A DNA stretch of 64,000 nucleotides from Cubamyces lactineus (Eukaryota > Basidiomycota > Agaricomycetes > Polyporales > Polyporaceae), in NCBI GenBank assembly GCA_022376465.1, contig JACDTU010000032.1, positions 123,409-187,408 of the forward strand. Direction: 5' to 3'. The notes below the pieces were generated by a model. The model saw nothing but the letters and a program-made list of their open reading frames with translations. It was not told the DNA's origin and searched no databases. The position numbers were made by a program, and so were the translations under genes. Shown here one piece after another: positions 48,785-59,098 of this stretch (the stretch's first letter is position 1; each line of letters opens with the position of its first letter).

Positions 48785-50157
48785 GGGAATGTGCTCGTCG
48801 CCGCAGGACGGCCTCTCTCGCGTCTACACGACAACATTCGCCCCATTACGATAACATCATCGACTCACCGCAACGGATAGCTACAGGCTGTTCAAATGCG
48901 AGGCCCCCCTGCAGGTCGAGGTGAAGTACTCTGATCTAGAGGCTCGAGGCAGGTTAACCACTTGAATCCCGTCGACAGTAGGCTTTGATTCGCTGAGGCC
49001 TGCCTGTCAGACAGTTCAGTCTGGTTCTTTGCTACGCCTCATCTTAGCCCTGAGCCCTCACGCGACTCCGGCCTAACGCGCACGTCCATGCGAGCGTTCA
49101 GGTTGGCGTCGTCTTCAATGGGTTCTACATGTTGAGGTTACCCGGACCAGTCCGCTACGTTTAGTTCCATGTCACCACAAATGACCTGAGCAGCCAGAGT
49201 GCAATATGTCCCATAATGCCAAATTCTAGTGAGTCACTTACTATTGAATACACTGGCTCGGATGAGGTCCGACTTTCCAATGGCCATCCGCGTCACATCT
49301 AAAGGACGCATTTCGCCGTGAGGAACCCTGAATGACGGGCTTCGTATGCGGCATTCAGGTGTCTCTTAGACAAGTCCACCGAACCATGCCCGCGCCGTCG
49401 AAAGATCAGTAGGTATGCAAAGACTAGGAGACTGGCACTGGGCTAGTGAACTTCAACGGCGCCTCCGAAAGGCGCCCCCAGCCCACTCTGAAAACCCTAA
49501 CCTCAATTCCCGGGTGCCGACTTCCGAAGGCTTTGTGGCGTCGCCATATGCATAAGTAGTGCTATACCAACCGCCGCCAGTTCAACGTGAGTGAGATACA
49601 GGTTTGGGAGCCTGTCTGAGCGCAGTACGAAGTACTTAATCACATCTCGTGTACTTACTGCGGTCCAATGGCAAGATATAGAATATCCTACGGATTTGGG
49701 TTCGAGGGGTCTCAGCACTGGGGTCTGGGGACGACGATCGTATATGTTCGAGCTGCTACTGCTCGAAAGTGCACTGCGGACTGCATCGGGTTGTGAGCCT
49801 GAAACTTTCAGGAATATATCATGCAGGATAGCACATGTGAGAGTCCAATAGAGTTCATATCTATTACCGTCAAATTGAGTGTAAGCTCGGAGCTATTACT
49901 ACAGTTCATACAAGTGACACCGTCCATGTTCTCTGCTTGAACAGTCCGCCAAACGAGTTCTTAACAAAGCTCGGCTGGAGTTACACATGACTGAGCCATG
50001 AATTCCGGATACACTGAACGTGACTAGACGGGAGACTGGAATTAACATCGCACGAAAGGAGACGTCTCGGAACCATCGTATCGTCGTGAATAATTGACTG
50101 TCCATCATACAAGGATAAGGGGCGCAGCAAAACTGCAGTGGTATATCGTAGCGTTCC

Positions 50158-50671
50158 TTATACACGGGTGTATGCGGCTGGGGGCGGTCCAGGTGGCTGA
50201 AGGTCTCTATATGAGTACACAGTTGATGGTGCCATATGACAGAGACGTACTGGAGCGAAGCCGCCTGGCTGAGGTGCACCGACATTGCTACCATACACGG
50301 GCTGGGCGCCTGCATTCCATCCGCTTTGAGCTCCAGGACCTGGTGCGTAGCCTGCCTCCTGTGATGCAGGACCTACACCCCCAGAAGGTCGCCCGAGACC
50401 TCCTCCGCCCAGGCGCCGACGGCGACGGAGGCAAAGGGCACAACATACGCATATCAGAAGCAAGAACAAAACGCATCCTGTCAAAATGGCGATGATGGTT
50501 AGTACTCTCTCTCTCCTAGGGCAGGCATTGTGTCAACTCGGGCTCACCAACTACGATGCCTGCGATGGCACCACCAGCGATCCTTCGCACACGACTTCCT
50601 CTGCTCCTAGATTGTGCGGCGGCAGAAAGCGAGAAGGACAGCGTGACGAGAGCTACTTCGAGGACAAGCAT
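50158..50671 (-). CDS. Small single-pass membrane protein, Rcr-like, paralogue A
   Basis: A short type I membrane protein. The start at 50671 gives a signal peptide (MLVLEVALVTLSFSLSAAAQ). A brief lumenal part follows (RSRGSRVRRIAGG), then an intron starting GTGAGCC splits GIVV|GCVLF inside the membrane segment. The membrane helix (AIAGIVVGCVLFLLLICVCC) is followed by a basic stop-transfer (RRRRR). A Gly/Pro-rich cytosolic tail contains GAPQPGGFAP. A last short intron (GTACGT...TTCAG) joins to PPGPPPAAYTRV. The layout resembles the fungal Rcr1/Rcr2 Congo-red-resistance proteins that act as cargo adaptors of the Rsp5 ubiquitin ligase. That link is inference, and this copy lacks a strict PPxY motif. 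It is the divergent partner of the gene at 51.1 kb. Confidence 0.65.
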
Positions 50672-51093
50672 GACAGTGAGATACCAGCTGGGGGAGGTAT
50701 GACTCGGAAGTTGAAGACGTCTGGTTTCAACGGCGGCTTCTAAGAAGCTGTGAGGTATGGAGCATCACGATAGAGATTGGATTCAAGAACGCCATGCATG
50801 ACGAGGGTTACTGTGTGTGCGGGTACTACCTGCTGAGGCTGCCAAGTTGTGGTGGAGTTGCCCAAGCCAGTCGCGCATACAACCTTAGTCTAGAGAGACA
50901 AGCGCCGGGCGGTCAGCTGCACAATGACATCATACCGTCACGGGCTGTCACAAGTTCACAGCACGGCGAGAGCCGGCTGGGCGAGACGCACTCCATCCCG
51001 CACTCGGCTCTTCGTCAGCTACTCTGAAATGCCTCGGACGTTGTCCTCGTTGTCTATCTCGTCCTTCTCTCACTACTACCACCATCCTCTATC
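50672..51093. promoter_or_regulatory. Divergent promoter of the paired membrane-protein genes
   Basis: These 422 bp separate the start codons of two paralogous genes running apart, so they may be co-regulated. The 50 bp before the + strand start are C/T-rich. No clear TATA box seen. Confidence 0.5.
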
Positions 51094-51751
51094 ATGTCTT
51101 TGACGACCTCACGATTTCCACGACCTACGTCACTTGCAGCCTTGCAGCTCTTGGCCATCCTCTGCCTCCCTGCGCACGTAGCAGCGCAGTACCCCTACTA
51201 TGACAGAGGTGGAACGCCAGGACGGGTTGTGGCTGGTATCGTAGTAGGTGAGTAACACTACAGATGTATTAATATGCTGTCTGCTCATAATCGTCACAGC
51301 AATCTGTTTTGCTATCTTGTTCCTCATCGCCTTCAGTCTCATCTTCCGCCGACGCAGACGCGGAGCACCTATCCTACCTTGGCAGGGTATTTCCCCTGCC
51401 ACCCAGAACTTGAACCAAGGCCCGTACTCGGGATACCCGCTTCAGATCCAAGGGAGTTACTACCCGCCTCCTCCCGGCCCACCTCCGCCGCCACAAGAAC
51501 CTATGCCCCCTCCGCCATACCCCGGCAAGCCGCCGGCGTATGAAACTGAGGAGAACAGTGGATACGGTTCTCCACCACATAGCGATACAGAGGCACCCCA
51601 ACCAGGCGGCTTCGTAGCACCAGGCAGCCCACATAGCCCCCCTGTTGCTCATGTCAACGATAATGTGAGGTGTACCTACAATCCTTCAATGTACTCGACT
51701 GACCTAGCAAAATGTCTTTAGCCACATTCACCATGGTTTCGGAGTTCCTAA
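51094..51751 (+). CDS. Small single-pass membrane protein with PPxY motifs, Rcr-like, paralogue B
   Basis: Same plan as its divergent neighbour. The signal peptide is MSLTTSRFPRPTSLAALQLL onward, ending near AHVAAQ. A short lumenal part (YPYYDRGGTPGRV) precedes the helix VAGIVVAICFAILFLIAFSL and a RRRRR stop-transfer. The first intron (GTGAGTAAC...CACAG) falls at the same point, after GIVV. The tail is Pro-rich and holds two PPxY motifs (PPPY and PPAY), the classic ligand of WW domains in Rsp5/Nedd4 ubiquitin ligases. EAPQPGGFVAP matches the partner's GAPQPGGFAP. A 54-nt last intron leads to PHSPWFRSS and the stop at 51751. The likely role is an adaptor at Golgi, endosome or plasma membrane that recruits Rsp5 to cargo; this is inference from motifs. 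Confidence 0.7.
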
Positions 51752-52087
51752 AGTTACGGACTCGAACAGCAGATTGTAGTGCTACGTGCTTATATCATCC
51801 AGGACTCTCCGTATCGTACGTGATGCCCATGTCATAGTTGTATCCATATAAACGTATTGTAGAGCCTCTCACTAGTTTTGTAGTCTGGACATATTATGAT
51901 GCGTAAAGATATCGCTCGGCCCTGCTTGCCTGTAAGTGAAGAGACGTATGTCACAATGCGGGCATGTCCGAGAAAGGCAGCCGAGTATGGTCGTGCACGA
52001 ATCTCTGCTCGCGGTGTTCGACTTCACGTCGCTCCTCCTTCTCCCACAACCACGTCGCTATCCTTTCAGTTCTGGCGTCGTCGCCAT
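51752..52087. other. Upstream region of the membrane/coiled-coil gene
   Basis: About 340 bp. All three + strand frames are partly open near 51.95-52.09 kb, so the next gene could begin up to 190 bp earlier than I have placed it. Confidence 0.4.
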
Positions 52088-54980
52088 ATGTCTTCGGACT
52101 CGCCAGCATCTTCACTATCCGGCGTTCTCGTGGTTCTCAATATTGTCTTCGCACTCGTTTGGTTCCCCATTTTCGATGCAATTGACGACTCTACTCAGCT
52201 GTTTCGTGCCGTCTTTCTAGTCAATCTATGGGCAACCGGCTGGTGGATATGGGTACGTGCATCCCAACGTTTCAGTCCGTCAAGAGCCTCTAAGCCTCCT
52301 CTTGCCAGACTAACACGTCTTTACGAGGACGCGTACAATCGCTACCCGAAAATGCGCTCGCGATTGCGCGCCTTCCGGGACCTATCCTCATCTCTATCCT
52401 ACATGCTTTTCACCGGCTTTTCACCATATCCGTTCAGCCTATCCGTCGGACAGGACTGGCAATCTTCGCAGTGCTGAGGAGGCGCAGCGGACGAGAATCC
52501 CGGGCCTCTCCAGGACTATCCATGGCTCAAATCCGTGCGCTGCGGCTTGCTTGGCTCATCTCGTCGTCATATGAGCAGGCTCGACGGAATCACCTCAGTT
52601 CTAGCGCCTCATCGATCGTGAGTTTCCCCTCGTGTCTCTGAAGGCTGTCAAACTAACGTCTGTAGGACGAGCGCGCGGAAAAACGGCACAACATCCGAGC
52701 TCTATTGTATAGCGTCCTATCCCGTCGGATGGGGCAGAAGGCAGAGCTCAAGCGCGCTCTCACTCTCGCTGCGCCGCCTGCTAATCGTTGCGACATTGCC
52801 GTTACACTCGTCTGCGAAGATCGATCCACGCCCACCGTACCGCCCATGCAAACGATGATATCATTTCCTTCATCTGGCGAGAACGAGCTCGTCGACGCTG
52901 CACAAGCGCCATTTACGACAACTACCCACCACGTTCCCCGAACATCGCGTGCTCCTTCTCCTTCTTCAGATCCGTGCGTTCGTAACACGTCCCCTCACGG
53001 CAGATCCATTATCCCCGCTTCGGCTATTCCTCTATCCCCCTCCCCCGTCCAGCCATCCGCAGAAACGATCGAGCTCCACCGAGAGCTCACTGCGCTGAAC
53101 GCCGAGCGCGATATGTACCGAACGCGCGCGTACGAGCTCGCCATGCGGCTCGACGGTTGCTACACCGTGCACGCGCAGACGACATACACCCTCGAGCGTG
53201 CCGAACGGGAGCTCGCCACGGCTCGAGAGGCGCTCCGACAGTGCGAGACGGAGCGCCGCGACCTTGCCGTAGCGCTCGCGCTCGCGATGACTGCAACACG
53301 CGCAGGGTCGCCGGGCAGTGGGTCTCCAGCTGCTGCATTGGCAGCCCAAGCCTCCTTTCCCGCGGATCCCACATCCCTAGTGCAGCCTTTACCTTCAAGC
53401 GAAGAATTGGTCGTGTACCTGCGCGATCATCCTGCGCTGCTGCCGGCGGCGAAGGCCGATGCGGACGCGACCGGGAAGACGTACACGTCCACGCGGGAGG
53501 CCCAGTCCTCCTTCTCTACCATTCAGGACCATGACGATCGGCCGCTCCTTCTACCGCCCGCTGCAGATGCAACAGAAGGAGAAGGAGCAGGGAGGGCCGA
53601 AGATTCACCCGCGCGCTCGCGTATGGTACATTGGGCGCCTCCTGCGGAACGGCCGAAGCCTGCGCTGGAGGAGCTCGTCCTGGAGACCCAGCGCCGTGCG
53701 GATTTCGGCCGAGCGATGAAGAAGGGCCCGAGCGGACTGTGGGATGCGCAGCGCGCAGCGTCGACGAAGGCACGCTTCTCGGTGCTGCACGAGGATGCGG
53801 AGTGTGATCGTCGTGCTCGCGGGGACGCCCATCTCTCCCCGGAGCTTCCGGCGCAGGTGGAGGGGAATCGCATCATTGAGGATTTGCGCTTGAGCAGGCC
53901 GCGGACGTCCCCTCCGGAGAGCCCTGAGCTTTACGCGGAGACAGGGTCGAAGTCGAGGGTGGCGGACACAGAACTAGAGGTGCAGGTTCAGGTCCAGGTG
54001 GAACGACCCTCGGGGATCCTCGAGACTGTACCGGAGGTAGGTTCGTCTGAAGAGCTAGAGGATGAGTATGCGGACGAGCAGGAAGAGGGAGATTTCACAG
54101 ACGACTCCGGAGAGTGTTATGAGGATTGCGAAGACGAACTTGAAAGTTCGCTAGACCATGCGCCCCAGGGAGGCGTAAAGATACTCCTTAACAAGCCTCA
54201 CGGACCCACAACCCCTTGCCAAGCAAAGGAACCCAAAGAGCCGACCCTGCTCCAAGTCCCCATCACTCGGCAGCCCTTTGGACCGCCTCCTTCCCCCAAC
54301 GCTTCCGTCGCAGAGAAGAAAGCTGCTCAGAGGTCTCGCGAACACACCTGGCGAGGACGCTCCTCCAACGCCGACACCGAGGCGCTCACCCCATCTCCTG
54401 CCAGTGCGTACCCAGAGTCGAGGATGCCCAACCGCGTACGCACGCGGCAGGCGACAGCTCCCCCGGCGCCCATGGGCCCGGATACGACCCCATCCTCGCG
54501 CAGCACGCAACCCGAGGTTGCGACGGCGAAGCTTTGCATCGCATCATCCGGGACCAGAACGACCGGAGACGAGCGCAAGAGGCACGCAACGTTCAGCGCT
54601 GGCGGTGGAAGCAGCACCGGCACTGACAACAGCAACAGCAACGAGGGCGCTTCCCCTTCCCCTTCATCGCCAACGTCATCTGCGACGCACGCTTCTACCC
54701 TGCCGTCGGCGGCGGGGACGCCGGGAACGCGCTGGCAGCTGAGGTGAGTTATCCTCGTTCATCGTCGCTGTCATCCCGACATCGTCTGCATGGCCCGCGG
54801 CTGAGTCTCGGCGGGGTGCTGCTGCTGACAATGCCTGACATACGAGTTTTGTCTAGTGCTCTGGGTAATGGTGCGGGCGAGAAGCTGAGGGCGCCTGCAC
54901 GGGCGGCGTGCTTCCCGTTCGCGCCGAGCAGCGCGTTGTATGCGACTGTCAAAGCAGGCACAGGCGAGGGTAAGGCTTGA
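52088..54980 (+). CDS. Orphan membrane protein with coiled coil and long disordered tail
   Basis: Unrecognised. I read four exons. The first starts MSSDSPASSLSGVLVVLNIV and contains two hydrophobic stretches (VLVVLNIVFALVWFPIF and AVFLVNLWATGWWIW). An intron (GTACGTGC...TGCCAG) joins to TNTSLRGRVQSLPENALAIA, with a third hydrophobic stretch (ILISILHAFHRLFTISV). After SASSI the next exon begins DERAEKRHNIRALLYSVLSR. It contains a coiled coil (ETIELHRELTALNAERDMYR through ERELATAREALRQCETERRD) and about 400 residues of Ser/Pro/Glu-rich disorder with a strongly acidic block near 54.05-54.15 kb. A last intron (GTGAGT) leads to SALGNGAGEKLRAPARAACF and the stop at 54980. It may tether a cytosolic scaffold to a membrane. 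Confidence 0.6.
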
Positions 54981-55575
54981 TGCAGCGATGGTGGAAGGCT
55001 GAGGCGGGGCTCTCTGGCGGTTGGAGGGGTATCAGTCACTTAGATGAACATCGAGCTCGAGACGGGCTTGGCGATGTGTGTTCGTGGACAGGGAAGATGG
55101 GATTCTGTCGAACGCTGTCAGAGGATTTTGGATGGACAGATCTAACGTGTTGTGTGATATGGACATATGTTACATGTATTACTGTAGTTTTGTATCCTAC
55201 TGTACCCGGCTTTTGTGTCGCCATGGACCCCCTCCTTGCGCGTATGTAGTCTTTAGTTCATTGTATTCCGAGAAATCTGCCTATAGGTAGAGCCCCTCCG
55301 GGCAGTCCTGGCCACGAGCCTTTCGGCGCTCGACCGTGAGGAAAACAATGTCGAGGCAGACGACCTGACGTAGACCGTTCATACCCAAGTGGCGAAAAGA
55401 AACATATGATACCTTAATAATTTAGAGCGGGTGCGGAGTACAAGTAAAGTATATATGTACTGTACAGATTTGAACTCGTTATATACGTTCTGGTATAGGG
55501 ATATCGAGAAACCCCAGATTCATGCGTTGACCCCGATGTCGTAGCGTCCTGATGTGCCGTCCCATACCGCGCTAC
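54981..55575. other. Convergent intergenic region
   Basis: About 600 bp between the 3' ends of the coiled-coil gene and the kinase gene, AT-richer around 55.38-55.50 kb. Probably both 3' UTRs; no gene seen. Confidence 0.5.
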
Positions 55576-57190
55576 CTACAAACAGAACGAGCTCCGCCCT
55601 AACTGGAGCGCAGACGGCTCCGCGTGCGTTCTGACGAAGTCAATTTCCTGATGAGACAGAAAGGGAAGCTCCATGCAATCAGCAATGTCCTCTCTGTCCA
55701 CCGGGTCTAAGGCGAGCAGCCATTTGCATAGCTCCAGGTATTCTCCGTCGTAAATGCGTTCCTGAGAGTGTATAGGTATGAGCGCCGATACCAGACTCTC
55801 CGTGCATTTCTCACCGCTAACGGAAGTGCGAGAAGGATCTTTCGCACACTTTCCGCGGACACCGACGCCATATCCATCGGCGGGAAGCGCACTCGTGCAT
55901 TGGTGCCGATCTTGAACAATCCAGGCCTGCATACCTCCGCTCGTCGTGCGAGAAAGGGAGAAAAAGGTCCCAAGACTCGCTCCAGTAACGCCAAACGTTC
56001 GCCATCGGTCTCCGTGAGGTGGAACAGAGGTCCACCCAGGCAAAGCTCCGCAAGTACGCAGCCGGCACCAAAGGCATCGACGGCGTAGTTCCAATGCACC
56101 CCTGCCGCTCGCCAGCCCATTAAGCCAGTCGACTCTCGCACGCGGTGCGTGGCATCTACGCGCACCTAAAGTGACCTCGGGTGCACGATAACAATTTGCA
56201 CCCACCCGGCCCCGTCTCCCTTTACAATCAAGGACCGCCGATTCTCCAAGATCAGCAATGACCAGCTGTGTATTCACTAATTCCGGCTGCAAGATCATGT
56301 CGCGACGTAGTGGTAAAGTGAAGAAGAGGGTTCACCGACCTTGATGATGAACGTCCCGTCGGCTGTCATACGACGGACGTCGATAACATCCGCCGACCGC
56401 AATATAATGTTGTCTGGCTTGATATCCGCATGTACGACGGAGTGCGTGTGTAGGACTGAGGGCGATGAGCTGGACCGTGTGGTGCGATATGGAGACAGCG
56501 GCGAACCACGTACAATCTAAACCTCGCACGAGCTGTGTGGCAATCTCCCGAAGATGGCGGCGTGGAAGCGGATGCAGCGTCGTCTTGTTGATCACGTCGA
56601 GCAGAGTCCACGAGCCCAACTCGAAGGCGATGAACCGTAATTCTCCGTGCACCCCTCCGTCTAGTACGCGCGCGAATAGCCTGACCTCCGCCGACACCAT
56701 CGCTTGGCTCAGCAGGGAAATGGATGGATGATAAAAGAGAACCTACGTCACCGCAGTGCCGCCGCGACGTGCCAGCCGGGCATACATTACCTCCTCCTTC
56801 GAACGCCGCTTGGGCCTACTATGCGTAGACTCATCAAGTACCTTCACCGCCACGGCCATATGGGACGCACGGTCGAATGCGCTGACGACGACCGCGGTGG
56901 ACCCCCAACCCACGCGCCGAACGATTTCGTCTGCATTTCACTCGGTCAGTGAGCTAGTGGATAACGAAACACACCCGACACACATCGCCCCGCGATGAGA
57001 GAGCCCGGCGTCAATTCGCCTATCCGTCGACTGCGGTCACGTGGAATGGGGTAAGTAGTGGTCGCAGACGCCCAGTATAGACCAGACGGTACTTCTCATC
57101 CAACGACAGCTCCTCCACCACGCGTTCAGCAACCGGACTAGGACCGACGTCCGCGTTCCTGCTCGACTCCGAGCCGCGACAAGATGGCAT
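55576..57190 (-). CDS. SRPK-like protein kinase (CMGC group)
   Basis: Protein kinase of the SR-protein-kinase type found in expanded numbers in basidiomycetes. The glycine loop is RRVGWGSTAVVVSAFD and the ATP-binding Lys lies in MAVAVKVLDE. The catalytic loop reads HSVVHADIKPDNIIL, so the usual HRD is HAD; SRPKs have HTD here. The metal-binding motif is IADLGES, DLG as in SRPKs. The P+1 loop reads VGANCYRAPEVTLG, and helix F is WNYAVDAFGAGCVLAELCLG. It ends SALQLGRSSFCL. Several short introns cut it. The start MPSCRGSESSRNADVGPSPV at 57190 is tentative, because an in-frame Met lies upstream at 57229. Lys, Asp of DIKPDN and Asp of DLG are present, so it may be active. Confidence 0.78.
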
Positions 57191-57867
57191 TGTTTGGCTA
57201 AGAGTGTGCAAGAGGAGCCGCTGCGCCACGACTGCCGAGGGGAGAGGTGCGTCGAGTACAAGTACGAACTGCTAGTCTGTGCCGCCTCTTATATCTCCTT
57301 ACAATCCACAGTCGCAACGCATCCAATATCACCGTCGCCATCCGGGACCACAGCCAAACTGCGACGCGGAGACGTACAGCCTACATTACCTGATGTGCCA
57401 ACACTGCGTGGCGCTGATCCCACGACCTCCACGCAACGCATCCCCGGCGCAATCATCAGTCGCATCGCCGACGGAAGGGACCTTCTGCGCGGCGTCTTTA
57501 GTACCTATCTGCGCAGAACCCTGTTGCCAGCGCGTCAGGATCTGATGGGTTGCATGGAAACACAACACTTGCAGGAGCTCGCGCACCACACGGTATGTAT
57601 CGTTCTCAACCCTCTTGTTCGCAGGCGAACACCTGTTGCCTGCACCGCTCTCGTGGTTGAAGTACAGCACTGACGGTGCGTACACATAAATAACATCAAG
57701 GAATAAATACTGCATACACGGGTAGTCTCAAGTTCGACATCCGAACCCACCCTAACGAGAATGGCGTACGACTGCAATCTTGGCCGTTGGTTCCCTCACC
57801 AAACGCAGACGGAAACACGCCCTAGTGCGCCGACCGACTGTCACGTGTTAGCAGGAGAGGCGATATG
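57191..57867. other. Intergenic, no supported gene
   Basis: About 680 bp between two minus-strand genes. Short overlapping frames in both directions; none supported. It should contain the kinase promoter and the 3' flank of the F-box gene. Confidence 0.45.
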
Positions 57868-59098
57868 TCAGGGGAACACCGACCTCGCGGGGCCCAGTTC
57901 ACAGGTACTCGGCTTACTTCGCCGGGCGGGGCCTACGAGACGCCACACGCTCATGGATCCCTGCCGCGCAAACACGAAACAGGTATAGAACACTCGCGAT
58001 AATTTTGGACGCGATTGCAAGTATTGGCCGAGTACGTGCTGCACGCCCTCTTCTCCCCACTCAATCTGCCCACACATACACAGCTCGGAATCGACAGATA
58101 ACGTCTCCAGGTTGGGCAACGCCGACGAGTTGGCTCCCAACACGGAGACGATATTCTACACGCCGGTCACTCGCGTACTGCTTGTCTGAAACAACATGCC
58201 CACGTACCTCCAGCGCCGTCGCCACTCCGCGCTCTCCGCGGACCTGTGTGGCTCCCAACGCGAGCCCAAGGTACTTCAAGCGTGAGCTGAGCGTGGTCAC
58301 CGCGCAGAGCAGACCCTCGGCGTCCCGGGGCAATACACCCAGGGTAAGAGCCTCTAGCCCCGTGAGAGTATTGCCGGCCTCCAGCTGATCGACGACCTCA
58401 ATCGTCTCCTTCCGCGAGAGTTGCCCGTTTAACACAACCGCCCGTAGCGGCCGGAATCTCGCCAGCTCGGTCACAACAGACGGGCAATTCGCACGCACCG
58501 CCGCCAAGTTAGGCATCGACAAACGAGAGCACGGCTCGGAGCGGTCGGCACATTGATATGCCGCGCGAGCGGCAGACACAGTGGCTCGCGACAATCCATG
58601 CCGCCTCATGAACGCGATGAGCAGCTTCGCGGAAGGCCTCGGAAGGTTCAACTCCAAGTAACGAATGTTTTCCGTGACTGCAAGGACCCTGCAGAGCACT
58701 GGAATGTACCGAAGATCGTCCTCGTACGACGTGGATGTGTAGGTGAGCATTTGGACACACAGTGAAGCTGGAACACGGACGTGCTTGACGTTCCGTGGAT
58801 GCAGACGCTGCAGTAAGGTGCCGAGCCGCGCGACGTTCGTCTGATCGACAACGATATTGCGGTACAGGATACGAGCGCTGATATCGTGGAATAGTTTGCA
58901 GCATCGAGAAAACGATCGCAACTGCACTACAGAGAGCAGTTCTGCAATTTCCATGTACAACTCCACCGGCAGCGGCACCACCGCAGACGACGTCACTGCG
59001 GACGACGCCACCGGTGCGGATACCCAAAGCGGGCGAGTACAGGGTAGGACAGGGAAGTACGCAGTGAGCCGCGGTCTGCGGCGGGATAGCGTGAACAA
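57868..59098 (-). CDS. F-box protein with leucine-rich region
   Basis: Begins MFTLSRRRPRLTAYFPVLPC, then an F-box (VVPLPVELYMEIAELLSVVQ followed by LRSFSRCCKLFHDIS). Leucine-rich segments follow (NIRYLELNLPRPSAKLLIAF, LTGLEALTLGVLP, RLKYLGLALGATQ), as in basidiomycete FBXL-like proteins. The open frame runs on to 58061. A better model splices out an intron (GTACGT...GTGTAG) after ATALE and continues NIVSVLGANSSALPNLETLS, which resumes the leucine-rich pattern and ends at 57868. The final residues (about 30) are uncertain. The role is probably SCF ubiquitin-ligase substrate choice. It is not obviously a paralogue of the tandem pair at 29-34 kb. Confidence 0.7.

Larger units (their letters stand above)
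43804..50157. other. Long region without a convincing gene
   Basis: Over 6.3 kb I find no domain, no splice-consistent exon chain and no RNA gene. GC-rich parts leave open frames by chance (for example about 209 codons on the minus strand at 43888-44517, and 170 codons at 47334-47846). Their products are Arg/Pro/Ser-rich and several frames are open at once. No long terminal repeats or transposase motifs were seen. A hairpin at 48751-48784 and a short dispersed repeat at 47.3-47.5 kb are listed separately. The region may be decayed transposon or a source of noncoding RNA. Confidence 0.4.
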
